A DNA stretch of 64,000 bases from the NCBI GenBank assembly GCA_030425705.1, contig JAUHZU010000010.1, positions 1 through 64,000 of the forward strand. Reading direction: 5' to 3'. A program made the translations under genes and the position numbers. Position 1 is the first letter of the stretch. The number at the start of each line of letters is the position of its first letter. The DNA comes from Phycisphaerae bacterium (GTDB lineage: Bacteria; Planctomycetota; Phycisphaerae; Phycisphaerales; Phycisphaeraceae). Below, piece after piece: positions 9,601 to 16,787 of this stretch. The notes under the pieces are model-generated. The model saw only the letters and a program-made list of their open reading frames with translations. It was not told where the DNA came from and ran no database searches.

Positions 9601-9855
9601 GGCTCGGCGGCGGTGATCGTCGGCGACGTGACGGTGTACCTGCACGATGTGGTCGATGTCGAGGTCGAGAAGCAGCGGCTGGAGAAGGCGCTGGCCGAGA
9701 AGGACAAGGCCGTCAAGATGCTCGAGGGCCGGATGAGCAACAAGAAGTACGTCGACAACGCCCCGGCGCACCTGGTGCAGGAGACGCGCGACCAGCACGC
9801 CGTGGCGGTGAAAGAGCGCGACGCCGTGCAGCAGCAGCTCGACGAGCTGGTGTAA
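6652..9855 (+). CDS. valS: valyl-tRNA synthetase
   Basis: Charges tRNA-Val. The 1067-residue protein has the class I HIGH-type motif LHLGH (about 61), the editing domain with TTRPETMLGDTAVAVNP, the WWGHRIPVW and DVLDTWFSSALWP motifs flanking the catalytic core, KMSKS (about 648), an anticodon-binding domain, and a C-terminal coiled coil (from about 1000). It is longer than typical bacterial ValRS (about 880-950). One extra segment, residues about 479-562, lies where other ValRS carry a zinc-binding insert; here it has no CxxC pair and its DNA (8090-8335) is only about 42% GC. A second extra segment of about 60 residues follows KMSKS (VDMVDPKTGETFSP...). The ATG has no Shine-Dalgarno; tandem repeats abut it. 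Confidence 0.95.
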   Translation: MTTAHTPPPSATDLPPQYDPTQVEPHVLERYLADKAYAASTDAAGDPYAIVIPPPNVTAALHLGHALNNTLQDILTRVHRMRGCNTLWMPGTDHAGIATQTVVDKRLQAEGKPALKEHKQMELDGEDGRGQFIARVTDWKDEYEAVITNQLKQMGCSCDWDRQRFTMDDQCAKAVREAFFQLFKDGLIYRGKRLVNWDPVSQTALADDEVEMETIDGNFYYMKYPVCDPDGNETGAFATVATTRPETMLGDTAVAVNPDDAPRAELIGQFVKLPIVGRIIPIIGDDYVVIPDEDSEDAKARMASGFLKVTPAHDPNDYEIGQRHGLPIINVMAPDASISIDHGWPAEEAPGDNETLKPFLGLSREEARKQVVIWFKDHGLMQEVKPYRHAVGHSYRSHVPVEPYYTDQWYVKVTDDRLAGAALRAMDASQYEGDRGGEPGPGLKFYPDRYAKTFQTWHENIRDWCISRQLWWGHRIPVWSKRCESKQEVTEAFHTLDQCLKQDILEDLLQGDGDLASLRMIDNKTGEIVSATVSEFNHGLNGDVSIFICLKSESDIHAIERNGFTQDPDVLDTWFSSALWPLSTLGWPGDTDELAKWNPTSVLCTAREIITLWVSRMVMFNRYFKGGDLPFRDVFIHAMIQDGHGQKMSKSLGNGVDPMDIIHSHGSDAMRFTLTKMTTQTQDVRLPVDMVDPKTGETFSPTYITAKNGCKVAAPVQEHNGSKMVSSYGLASGEAKPTDAMPLARNTSEKFDEGQRFANKLWNAFRFALPLLSSDGASARSANAGFGLAEKWVLNQLGKTIETADRALAEYRFSDYATALYDFVWRDLCDWYVEIVKPTVKESPAQQQVLATCLDASLRLLHPVMPFITERLWSALRASAGGIERVPGVALPDSELLIHAGWPTAEASLRDAEAERDFELLRSIIEAIRNARSVYKIPPRQEVGATTKAPAHIAQLIFNNRGITLPLTRCVGRGVGPKIDRPAGSAAVIVGDVTVYLHDVVDVEVEKQRLEKALAEKDKAVKMLEGRMSNKKYVDNAPAHLVQETRDQHAVAVKERDAVQQQLDELV
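8090..8335 (+). other. AT-rich in-frame segment inside valS
   Basis: By hand count, 8101-8280 has about 40-43% G+C, against roughly 65-70% on either side. It encodes about 82 residues (SKRCESKQEVTEAF through HAIERNGFTQ) between WGHRIPVW and QDPDVLDTWFSS, uses codons such as AAA/TTA/ATT that are rare elsewhere in the gene, and keeps the reading frame. This suggests a transferred or recombined segment rather than an insertion sequence, since no terminal repeats are seen. Confidence 0.75.
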
Positions 9856-9869
9856 CCCGGCACGGCGGA

Positions 9870-9894
9870 AGCCCTCGCTCATCGAGCGGGGGTT
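9870..9894 (+). terminator. weak hairpin terminator after valS
   Basis: CCCTCGCTC-ATC-GAGCGGGGG forms a 9-bp stem (one G-U pair) 16 nt after the valS stop, followed by only TT. It may act as a weak intrinsic terminator. Confidence 0.35.
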
Positions 9895-9925
9895 CGGTCA
9901 CAAGCGGTAGATGAAAGGAGACACG

Positions 9926-10834
9926 ATGCGGCGGATGGTGTGTTGGCTGGTGCTGTGTATCGCGGTGCCCGCGCTGCCGGCTTGGGCTCAGGCGGAGCGT
10001 GATACGCCGCCCACGGCCGAGGAGCTGGGCACGGTCGTCCCGCTGGAGTTCGGCGTGTTGTTTATCCCCGACGCGTTCGACCCGGACGCCGCGGGCGGGC
10101 TGGACCTGCTGATTCACTTCCACGTCGGGCTGGATTTCCTGGCGCGGCAGGTGGTGGACGCGAGGCTGAACGCGGTGATGATCCACATCTCGCCGGGCGG
10201 GTTCAGCTCGGCGTACCGCGTGCCGTTCGAGGAGGACCGCGAGCTGTTCGGCCGGCTGCTGGACGAGGCGCTGGGCCACGTGCGCGGGCGCGGCGATGTC
10301 GCGGACGACGCCGGTTGGCGGCGGGTGAACATCTCGTCGTTCAGCGCGGGCTACGGCGCGGTGCGTGAGCTGCTCCAGGACGACGGCTACGTCGCGCGGA
10401 TCGACGGGCTGGCGCTCTGCGACACGGTGTATGCCGGCTACGTCCAGCAGGGTGGCGTGAACATCCCCAGCCCCGGGCAGGTCGCGCCGTTCATCGCGTT
10501 CGCCCGGCTCGCGGCGCATGAAGACAGCGGCAAGGTGATGGTGATGACGCACAGCTACCTCGAGCCGGGCACCTATGCCGGGACGCACGAGGTAGCGCAG
10601 GCGGTGGTGGACGCGGTCGGCGCGGACGACCACGCGATCGACGAGGAGGGCCCGCAGGGGATGCGCCTGCTCCGCCGGGCCACGCTCGGCCGGCTCACGG
10701 TGATCGGTGTCGAGGGCAACGACGGGCCGGCCCACATGAAGCACCTGCACACCGTCGCGCACTGGCTGGCGATGCTGGACTGGGGTGAAGAAGAGGAAGG
10801 GGACGAGGGGCGCAGGGGCCGAGGGGCCGAGTGA
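9926..10834 (+). CDS. exported alpha/beta-hydrolase-like protein
   Basis: Signal peptide MRRMVCWLVLCIAVPALPAWA predicts export. The body has an alpha/beta-hydrolase look: a possible nucleophile elbow SSFSAGYGA in mid protein, a downstream D/E-rich stretch, and a late histidine in MKHLHTVAHWL. No substrate can be assigned. The ATG at 9926 is preferred to one at 9911, because AAAGGAG at 9914-9920 would be its ribosome-binding site, giving 302 residues. The last 15 residues (EEEEGDEGRRGRGAE) are encoded by the GGGGCCGA tandem repeat, so the C terminus was probably extended or changed by that repeat. Transcribed after valS in the same direction. Confidence 0.6.
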   Translation: MRRMVCWLVLCIAVPALPAWAQAERDTPPTAEELGTVVPLEFGVLFIPDAFDPDAAGGLDLLIHFHVGLDFLARQVVDARLNAVMIHISPGGFSSAYRVPFEEDRELFGRLLDEALGHVRGRGDVADDAGWRRVNISSFSAGYGAVRELLQDDGYVARIDGLALCDTVYAGYVQQGGVNIPSPGQVAPFIAFARLAAHEDSGKVMVMTHSYLEPGTYAGTHEVAQAVVDAVGADDHAIDEEGPQGMRLLRRATLGRLTVIGVEGNDGPAHMKHLHTVAHWLAMLDWGEEEEGDEGRRGRGAE

Positions 10835-10936
10835 TGCAGCGCGCCGTGTGATCGGCGGCTAGCCGGTTGCATGCGCAACGATGCCGCGGTTCCCCGGCCC
10901 GCCTGTCCCCTTGGCCCCTTAGCCCCTCGGCCCCTA
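10797..10936. repeat. inverted pair of tandem GGGGCCRA repeats (REPIN-like)
   Basis: On the plus strand, 10800-10831 holds four 8-nt units (GGGGACGA, GGGGCGCA, GGGGCCGA, GGGGCCGA). The complement of 10905-10936 holds another four (GGGGCCGA, GGGGCTAA, GGGGCCAA, GGGGAC). The two arms are inverted and flank about 73 bp without a gene. Each arm has four G4 runs with 4-nt loops, so either could form a G-quadruplex. The downstream arm ends exactly at the -10 box of recO. A similar pair is at 46217-46292. Confidence 0.65.
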
Positions 10937-10940
10937 CACT
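10935..10940 (+). promoter_or_regulatory. -10 hexamer of recO (leaderless arrangement)
   Basis: TACACT lies 6 nt (six C) before the recO ATG, with no Shine-Dalgarno. The 19 bases from CCCCTACACT through the ATG are identical to those before the methyltransferase start at 46208. Confidence 0.5.
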
Positions 10941-10946
10941 CCCCCC

Positions 10947-11744
10947 ATGCCACGCTTCAAGGACCAGGCGATCTGCCTCCGCGACCTGGACTGGTCCGAG
11001 ACCAGCCAGCTGGTCGTGCTGCTCACACGGGACCACGGCAAGGTGCGCGGGCTGGCCAAGGGCTCCCGCCGGCAGAGCCCGTCGGCGATCGCGCGGTTCT
11101 CCGGCGGGATCAACCTGCTCAACCGCGGGGAGGCGGTCGTCACCACGCGGCGGAACACGCAGCTCGCGGCGGTGACGGAGTGGGACCTGCAGGACGACCA
11201 CTATGCGCTGCGGCTGGGCCTGCGGGCGCAGCGGCTGGCGATGTACGCGGCGGACCTGTGCAACGCGCTGCTGGCCGACGAGGATGCGCACCCCGGGACG
11301 TTCGAGGCGCTGCGTGTGTTCCTCGCGGCGTTGTGTGCCCCGGCGGGAGGGTCGGCCGAGCGGGCGCTGCTGGCGTTCCAGTGGGCGGTGCTGACCGACT
11401 GCGGGTTCCGACCGGAGTTGGACCGCGACGTCGAGGCGGACGGCCCGCTGGACGCGCTGGGCAAGGCCCCGGCCTACACGTTCGACCCGAAGCTGGGAGG
11501 GTTCACGACGCGGGACGGCGTGGGCGACTCGCCCTGGCGGGTCCGGCGGGGGACGCTGGGGGTCTTGCGCCGGGTCGCGGCCGTCGGCGGGGCAGGAGCG
11601 GCCGACCGCGGCGACGAGGCGGGGGTCGGGCGGGCCAACCGGCTGCTGTGTGCCTACGCCCGGGTGATCCTGGACCAGGAGCTGCCCACGATGCCGGCGG
11701 TGCTCGGGCCCGGGGCGGGGCCGCGTGCCTCGGCGGGGGGCTGA
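10947..11744 (+). CDS. recO: DNA repair protein RecO
   Basis: Recombination mediator that loads RecA with RecF/RecR and anneals strands. The 265-residue protein begins with the OB-fold typical of RecO (FKDQAICLRDLDWSETSQLV, then TRDHGKVRGLAKGSRR) and continues with a helical C-terminal region (YAADLCNALLADEDAHPG; FQWAVLTDCGFRP). The zinc-finger cysteines of some RecO proteins are reduced to single cysteines here. The start is placed 6 nt behind TACACT, implying a leaderless message. It is monocistronic by spacing. Confidence 0.88.
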   Translation: MPRFKDQAICLRDLDWSETSQLVVLLTRDHGKVRGLAKGSRRQSPSAIARFSGGINLLNRGEAVVTTRRNTQLAAVTEWDLQDDHYALRLGLRAQRLAMYAADLCNALLADEDAHPGTFEALRVFLAALCAPAGGSAERALLAFQWAVLTDCGFRPELDRDVEADGPLDALGKAPAYTFDPKLGGFTTRDGVGDSPWRVRRGTLGVLRRVAAVGGAGAADRGDEAGVGRANRLLCAYARVILDQELPTMPAVLGPGAGPRASAGG

Positions 11745-11784
11745 GGGTTATCGGCGCGGCCACGGGGCCCCGGGCGAACCCGCG

Positions 11785-11790
11785 TAAGAT
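11785..11790 (+). promoter_or_regulatory. possible -10 of the ClpP-like gene
   Basis: TAAGAT lies about 103 nt before the ATG at 11893, which has a good AAAAGGA ribosome-binding site at 11879-11885. No clear -35 is seen. Confidence 0.25.
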
Positions 11791-11892
11791 TTCTTGCGTA
11801 CCATCCGTCACGGCCGATGTCGCTGGGTACGCGGCGTTCCGGCCTAATCGACCTCTTTTAACACCCACCCCTATTCCCAAAAGGAACCCCTC

Positions 11893-13293
11893 ATGAGCAC
11901 TCGCAGCACTGGTCTGAAACGGATGATGTCGACCGCGGCGCTGGTCGCCGCCCTGGGCATGCCGACCCTCGCCCTGGCGCAGGCCGCCGAGGTCGCCGCC
12001 GCCAACGACGCCCCCGCGGAGGTCGCGGAAGCCGTGGAATCGGTCGAGGCCGAGGAAGTCCTGAGCGCCGAGGAAGCCGAGAAGAAGGCGATCGCCGAGG
12101 AGATGGAGCAGCTCCAGACCGAGGCCCGCCTGCGTTCGGCGCGTCTGGCGGCCGAGCTGGCGCCGCTGCAGGAAGAGAAGCAGCGTCTGGAAGCGGAGCT
12201 GTCGCTGCTGCGTGCCCGTCAGCAGGCCGAGAACGCCCGCCGGCAGATGGAGAAGGACCAGGCCGACTTCGAGCAGCAGATGGCGCTGTCGGAGATGCAG
12301 CGGGCGGTGGCGGAGATGCAGGCCCAGATGCAGGCGATCACCGCCGAGCAGGGGCTGGCGAACGCCCAGCGTGCCGCGGCGATGTCGGAGCTGCAGGCCC
12401 AGAACCAGCAGCTCGCCGCCGAGGCCGCCGCGCTGACCGCCGAGCTCGGCGCCCTGCAGACCCGCAACAACTACAACGCGATCGACCGCGACGCCATGCA
12501 GTACCCGGCCAACCCGATGGACGGCGACACGCTGACCATCTCCGACCGCCGCATCCCGCTCAACGGCGCGATCGGCAGCGGCATGGCCGACTACATCACC
12601 CAGCGCATCCACTACTTCAACAACCTCAACAACGAGGCCCCGATCTTCATCGTGATCGACGGCTCGCCCGGCGGGTCGGTCATGGAGGGCTTCCGCATCG
12701 TCACCGCGATGCAGAACTCCGAGGCCCCGATCCACGTCGTCGTCAAGTCCTACGCCGCGTCGATGGCCGCCGTCATCACCACGCTCGCCGAGGAGTCGTA
12801 CTGCTACCCCAACGCGCTGATCCTCCACCACCAGATGTCGTCGGGCATGTCCGGCAACCTGACGCAGCAGCGTGAGTCGCTCGAAGAAGGATACGAGTGG
12901 GCCGCCCGCCTGGCCAACCCCGTCGCCGAGAAGATGGGTGTCACCCCCGAGCGCTTCGTCGAGCTGATGTACGAGAACAACTCCGACGGTGACTGGGGCG
13001 AGTTCGGCGATGTCGCCGTCGGCCTGAAGTGGTGCAACCACGTCGTTACCGAGATCCGTGAGACCGCCATCATCACCGCGCCCGGCAGCAGCGCCTCCCG
13101 CGGCATGATGATGCACCAGCACGAGGACATGCCCTTCGCCGGCCTCAGCCAGCACGACCTGTTCCACTGCCCCGTCGAGTACCCCGTCAAGGTCGACGGC
13201 AACGGCCGGTCCTACGTCGAGCTGCCCCGTCTCGCGCCCGGCGACATGTACCTGATCTCCGACAAGGACGACTACTACCGCGAGGCCCGCTAA
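11893..13293 (+). CDS. exported ClpP-like serine protease with N-terminal coiled coil
   Basis: 466 residues: signal peptide (TAALVAALGMPTLALAQA, 15-32), an Ala/Glu-rich region and long coiled coil (about 50-200; heptad-like EEMEQLQTEARLRSARLAAE), then a ClpP/crotonase-fold protease domain (about 205-400). ClpP landmarks are present: oxyanion-type IDGSPGGSVMEGF (about 255), nucleophile region SYAASMAAVI (Ser about 290), and LHHQMSSGMSG with catalytic His about 313; the acid probably lies in NNSDGDW. Cytosolic ClpP proteins have no signal peptide or coiled coil and depend on ClpX/ClpA, so this one must act outside the cytoplasm without AAA+ ATPases. It might resemble the SDH-clan signal-peptide peptidase or membrane-stress proteases; that is inference. 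A strong terminator follows, so it is monocistronic. Confidence 0.8.
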   Translation: MSTRSTGLKRMMSTAALVAALGMPTLALAQAAEVAAANDAPAEVAEAVESVEAEEVLSAEEAEKKAIAEEMEQLQTEARLRSARLAAELAPLQEEKQRLEAELSLLRARQQAENARRQMEKDQADFEQQMALSEMQRAVAEMQAQMQAITAEQGLANAQRAAAMSELQAQNQQLAAEAAALTAELGALQTRNNYNAIDRDAMQYPANPMDGDTLTISDRRIPLNGAIGSGMADYITQRIHYFNNLNNEAPIFIVIDGSPGGSVMEGFRIVTAMQNSEAPIHVVVKSYAASMAAVITTLAEESYCYPNALILHHQMSSGMSGNLTQQRESLEEGYEWAARLANPVAEKMGVTPERFVELMYENNSDGDWGEFGDVAVGLKWCNHVVTEIRETAIITAPGSSASRGMMMHQHEDMPFAGLSQHDLFHCPVEYPVKVDGNGRSYVELPRLAPGDMYLISDKDDYYREAR

Positions 13294-13334
13294 GCCGCGA
13301 CGCCCCGTCAGGACAACCGAATTGACACCCCCCA

Positions 13335-13360
13335 GCCCCCGCCGCAAGGCGGGGGTTTTT
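13335..13360 (+). terminator. strong intrinsic terminator after the ClpP-like gene
   Basis: CCCCCGCC-GCAA-GGCGGGGG: a perfect 8-bp stem with a GNRA tetraloop followed by TTTTT. Confidence 0.9.
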
Positions 13361-13362
13361 CA

Positions 13363-13391
13363 TTGACGGCGTGTTGCCGCCCCGTAAAGAT
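13363..13391 (+). promoter_or_regulatory. promoter of the STN-like gene
   Basis: TTGACG (13363-13368), a 17-nt spacer and AAAGAT (13386-13391; TAAAGA with 16 nt) lie directly behind the terminator and about 50 nt before the ATG at 13441. Confidence 0.5.
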
Positions 13392-13440
13392 GGGGCCGCC
13401 GCGACCGTCCTTGCCAAGCTTCTGTTCCGGAGACCCGCCG

Positions 13441-14640
13441 ATGCGTTTGTTCATGCTGGTCCTATTGCTCGCATCCGCGCCTCTCGCTGCCGGGGGACCG
13501 GTAGAGGGCGCGGTGGAACCGCTGGAAGGGTCCTACGAGGTGCCACGGGTCCGGGTAATGGTGATGGGCAAGGGCTGGGCCTTTGAAGAGCCCCTGGACG
13601 CCTCCGCAAACCTGATGGTGGCCCGCCGGCTGTCGACCCCGCTGCGACTCCCCGAGGGGGAGGTGGGGCTGGACACGGTGCTGGACTGCATCCGCGACCA
13701 GACGGGCGTCGACATCTTCGTGAACTGGCCGAGCTGCGAGCTGGTGGGTGTCGATACGGACACGCCGATCATGCTCGGGCTGACGCACGGCAGCGCCGAG
13801 ACGCTGCTCCGGATGACGATCAAGCAGGCCTCGGCGGAGAACTTCGACGACGACAAGCTGGGGTGGGCCATCCGCGACGGCGTGGTGCAGATCTCGACGC
13901 GTTGGGAACTGAAGGCCGAGACTGAGCTGCGCATCTACGACCTGAGCCAGTTGATACGCAGCCGGTTCCGGCCGGTCGGGCTGGCGTTCGATGCGGATGC
14001 GCGGGAGGAGACGATCGCGTTCCACGCGTGGCGTCGCGGGCAGCGCGAGTACCCCATCAGCGACAACTCGCAACGCCGGCTGCTCGAACAGCAGATCCAG
14101 CAGCTCCAGCGCCGGCTGGAACGGATGGAGAACCCCGAGGCCCAGGAGGGTCCGGACCCGATGGCGTTGGGGCCCGGCGGCGGTGGCGGCGGTCTGTTTT
14201 TTGCAGACAACAGCGACGCCTCGTATCTCGACCCGACATACCACGAGTACATCGACATCCTGATCGAGATGATCCAGGACACCGTCGGCGACCCCGACGA
14301 GTGGCTCGATGAAGAGTCGACGATCGACGAGATGGACGGCATGTTCGTGATCCTCACGACTCGCGAGAACCACCAGGCGATCGAGAGCCAGTTCAACATG
14401 GTCCTCGCCAACGAGCTGCGGGACCAGGCGGCGATCCTGTGCGACGTGCAAGTGATGGAGCTGCTCAGCCGGGCCTCGGCCCTCCAGCTCGAGGGGGACT
14501 TCGAGGGCGCGCTGGTGTTGGCGGACCGGGCGTTGATGATCGACCCGGGGCACATCACCGCCCACGCGATGCGGCAGGTCCTCGTGTCTACGGTCCGCCG
14601 GCTCCGCGAGGCGGAAGAAGCCCGCCAAGATCGCGAATAG
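13441..14640 (+). CDS. exported protein with secretin/TonB N-terminus-like (STN) region
   Basis: 399 residues starting with a clear signal peptide (MRLFMLVLLLASAPLAAG). A segment near residues 70-105 (LPEGEVGLDTVLDCIRDQTG) resembles the short STN/secretin N0 fold in which a single-domain beta-alpha-beta unit opens the protein, and a related repeat appears near 265-320 (YHEYIDILIEMIQDTV). A glutamine-rich helix (LEQQIQQLQRRLERME) and a glycine-rich linker lie between them. Similar exported proteins with an STN-like domain accompany secretins in Planctomycetes, but this gene is alone and its function is not known. ATG chosen because CGGAGACC lies just upstream and the frame-extending TTG at 13363 falls in the promoter. 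Confidence 0.6.
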   Translation: MRLFMLVLLLASAPLAAGGPVEGAVEPLEGSYEVPRVRVMVMGKGWAFEEPLDASANLMVARRLSTPLRLPEGEVGLDTVLDCIRDQTGVDIFVNWPSCELVGVDTDTPIMLGLTHGSAETLLRMTIKQASAENFDDDKLGWAIRDGVVQISTRWELKAETELRIYDLSQLIRSRFRPVGLAFDADAREETIAFHAWRRGQREYPISDNSQRRLLEQQIQQLQRRLERMENPEAQEGPDPMALGPGGGGGGLFFADNSDASYLDPTYHEYIDILIEMIQDTVGDPDEWLDEESTIDEMDGMFVILTTRENHQAIESQFNMVLANELRDQAAILCDVQVMELLSRASALQLEGDFEGALVLADRALMIDPGHITAHAMRQVLVSTVRRLREAEEARQDRE

Positions 14641-14677
14641 CGCGTACACCTCGGTTGTCGACGAGCGTCCGCCTGGC

Positions 14678-15421
14678 TTACGGCGCGGTGTTGAACCAGC
14701 CGTACTCTTCGACGTTGGGGATCAGGCCCCATCCGCCGGGGTATCGGATTTCCCAGTCGGTGTTGACGATCGCGCCGTCTTCGATACCGGTGACGCTGCC
14801 GTCGACCGCGACGTAGTTGCCCGTGCCGTTGTGGACCTGTGACGACTGGTCGTCGAAGGCGTGGGCGGAGTCGAGGAACTGGTTGTTGATGAAGAAATCG
14901 GGGTCTTCTTCGATGATGACCGGGGTCTGTGCCGTTTCGCCGCGGAGCCGCGAGTCGTTCTGGATGTTGCTGTAGCGTGCGCCGGCGAGGATGGTGAGCA
15001 TGCCGTAGTCGAAGTGGCCGTTGCCCGTCCCGTCGCCGGAGTTAGCGCCGTAGTTGGGTTGGCCGACCGGGACGGAGGGGCAGAGGTACAGGTCGGGCGC
15101 TTTCATGTATTCGTAGAGCAGGCCTTCGGTGGGTGCGTTGGCCCAGATGGTGGGGTAGTCGCCGCCGCGCGAGAGCCAGCCGGCGTCGCCTACGTTCTCG
15201 ACCGCGCGCCAGGCGTTGACCGAGATGCCGGGCACGACCTCTTTATTGTCGACGACGTAGGCGTTGAGCCCGATGCCCATCTGGTGGAGGTTGGCCCGGC
15301 ATTCTGCGCCGCGGGCCGACTCGCGGGCCGCACCCAAGGCGGGCAGCAGGATCCCGATCAGCAGCGCGATGATGGAGATGACGACCAGAAGCTCGATCAG
15401 CGTGAAGGCACGACGTTTCAT
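14678..15421 (-). CDS. type II secretion pseudopilin-like protein (DUF1559-like)
   Basis: 247 residues. The N terminus [21 protein letters not shown] is a class III prepilin leader: cleavage after Ala-5 before F, Glu at +5, and a hydrophobic helix. The remainder is a secreted globular domain with [10 protein letters not shown] and a C-terminal [10 protein letters not shown], the H-x-DG-type ending of planctomycete DUF1559 pseudopilins. These are processed by a prepilin peptidase and assembled into short fibres at the inner membrane. Longer upstream in-frame codons (to 15544) lie in the promoter and are unlikely to be translated. The gene is isolated from the pilus cluster at 46-58 kb and divergent from the exoribonuclease gene. 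Confidence 0.82.
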   Translation of the reverse strand: MKRRAFTLIELLVVISIIALLIGILLPALGAARESARGAECRANLHQMGIGLNAYVVDNKEVVPGISVNAWRAVENVGDAGWLSRGGDYPTIWANAPTEGLLYEYMKAPDLYLCPSVPVGQPNYGANSGDGTGNGHFDYGMLTILAGARYSNIQNDSRLRGETAQTPVIIEEDPDFFINNQFLDSAHAFDDQSSQVHNGTGNYVAVDGSVTGIEDGAIVNTDWEIRYPGGWGLIPNVEEYGWFNTAP

Positions 15422-15516
15422 AGGAAGATGCTCGAAAGGATGGGTGATGGGCTGGCCGAGTGGTCGGTCCACAGCGGCCCGTTTCCGCCCGTGCGTTTCG
15501 GGGCTTCGCTCACAAA

Positions 15517-15544
15517 ATCCTACTGTTACACGTGTTACATCCAA
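15517..15544 (-). promoter_or_regulatory. promoter of the pseudopilin gene with TGTTACA direct repeat
   Basis: Reading on the minus strand: TTGGAT (15544-15539), a 16-nt spacer, and TAGGAT (15522-15517). The spacer carries two TGTTACA copies (plus-strand 15524-15530 and 15533-15539) around an ACACGTGT palindrome, a plausible operator. Confidence 0.45.
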
Positions 15545-15590
15545 TAACTATTTGTGCTGTTTTTGGAACGGTCCTGCCTGTTGCCGTGGA

Positions 15591-15619
15591 CGGCGAGGGG
15601 CGGGGGGATCGGCTAGCAT
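15591..15619 (+). promoter_or_regulatory. promoter of the exoribonuclease gene
   Basis: TTGCCG (15591-15596), 17-nt spacer, TAGCAT (15614-15619); transcript start expected near 15627, with a leader of about 42 nt. Confidence 0.5.
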
Positions 15620-15668
15620 GGTCGGCTTGCGGTTTTCAGCCGTGATTTTTTCTCCTTCAGGACCCACC

Positions 15669-16682
15669 ATGACCACCGTCCAACGCGTGATGATCGATTC
15701 GCTCGAAGCCGCCCAGCACATCGCCGGCGTCTATGCCGTGCAGAACCTCCAACTCGGCACGACCAAGGCGGGCAAGCCGTTCCTCAAGATGCTGATCGCG
15801 GACAAGACCGGCCGGACCCCGGGCCGGATGTGGTCGACCACCGAGGAGCAGTTCCGGTCTTTGCCGACCGACGGGTTTGTGTACCTGGAGGGCCAGACCC
15901 AGCCGTACCAGGGCGAGATGCAGATCATCGTGAACCAGATCCGCGAGCACGTGCCGACCGAGCGCGAGCTGATGGAGCTGCTGCCGGCGACCGAGCACGA
16001 CGTGGACGAGATGTTCGGAGACGTGCTGCGGCTGCTGCAATCGCTCCAGCACCCGGCGCTCAAGTGCCTGGCGGACCGGTACCTGGAGGACGGCGAGCTG
16101 ATGCAGCGGTTCTGCCAGGCCCCGGCCGCGCAGACGCTGCACCACGCGTACCTCGGCGGGCTGCTCGAGCACACGCTGTCGCTGATGACGCTGGCGGACA
16201 AGATGATCGAGCACTACCCGTACCTGTCGCGCGACATCGTGCTGATGGGGCTGTTCCTCCACGACCTGGGCAAGTGCCACGAGCTGACCTGGATGGAGGG
16301 CTTCGGGTACTCGACGGACGGGCAGCTGGTCGGGCACATCGGCCGGGGCGTCGTGCTGCTGGCGGAGAAGTGCAAGGCCTGCGAAGACCCCGAGCTGGGC
16401 GACGCGGCGGTCGCGGTGCCGGCCGAGCTGCGGTTTGTGCTGGAGCACATCATCCTGAGCCACCACGGCGTGCCGGAGTTCGGGGCGCTGAAGCTGCCGG
16501 CCACGCCCGAGGCGGTGTTCGTGTCGAACCTGGACAACCTGGACGCGAAGATGAACATGGTGCTCGACGCCGCGGGCCGGGGGAAAGACGCGGCCCGGGA
16601 CCTGGGCGGGGCCTTCACCGAGAAGGTCTGGGCGCTGGGCACGCGGGTCTACCGGCCCGACCCGTCCCGGCTGGAGGCCTGA
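15669..16682 (+). CDS. YhaM-type 3'-5' exoribonuclease (OB-fold plus HD domain)
   Basis: 337 residues with an N-terminal OB-fold nucleic-acid-binding domain (VYAVQNLQLGTTKAGKPFL; then GFVYLEGQTQPYQGEM) and a central HD metal-dependent phosphohydrolase domain: HHAYLGGLLEHTLS, then LFLHDLGKCHEL (HD pair) and the later SHHGVPEFG. This order is that of YhaM/CBF1, which degrades RNA and single-stranded DNA 3' to 5'. The length matches (about 310-340). The start was set at the ATG following CAGGACCCACC because the longer frame upstream covers the promoter. Monocistronic. Confidence 0.85.
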   Translation: MTTVQRVMIDSLEAAQHIAGVYAVQNLQLGTTKAGKPFLKMLIADKTGRTPGRMWSTTEEQFRSLPTDGFVYLEGQTQPYQGEMQIIVNQIREHVPTERELMELLPATEHDVDEMFGDVLRLLQSLQHPALKCLADRYLEDGELMQRFCQAPAAQTLHHAYLGGLLEHTLSLMTLADKMIEHYPYLSRDIVLMGLFLHDLGKCHELTWMEGFGYSTDGQLVGHIGRGVVLLAEKCKACEDPELGDAAVAVPAELRFVLEHIILSHHGVPEFGALKLPATPEAVFVSNLDNLDAKMNMVLDAAGRGKDAARDLGGAFTEKVWALGTRVYRPDPSRLEA

Positions 16683-16709
16683 GCAGGGGCGGATTTGCCG
16701 GGAAACGCC

Positions 16710-16742
16710 TTGAACCCGCATAAGCATCGCTTATGATGCGGG
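16710..16742 (+). promoter_or_regulatory. promoter with overlapping inverted repeat before metalloprotease gene 1
   Basis: TTGAAC (16710-16715), 16-nt spacer and TATGAT (16732-16737). Overlapping it, CATAAGC-ATC-GCTTATG (16719-16735) is a perfect inverted repeat and CCCGCAT...ATGCGGG (16715-16742) is an alternative outer pairing. This could be an operator or a terminator for the upstream gene. Confidence 0.4.
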
Positions 16743-16787
16743 CCCGGCGGCTGTGTGTGGTGTTCTGCCTGAAACTGGAGGATTGAG

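Noticed and set aside
8398-9882. Long minus-strand open frame opposite valS
   Set aside because: It is an antisense shadow of a GC-rich gene: Arg/His/Val/Leu-rich, low complexity, no start context, while the plus strand encodes a clear synthetase.
10797-10936. CRISPR-like array
   Set aside because: The units are 8 bp, directly tandem and without unique spacers; no Cas genes.
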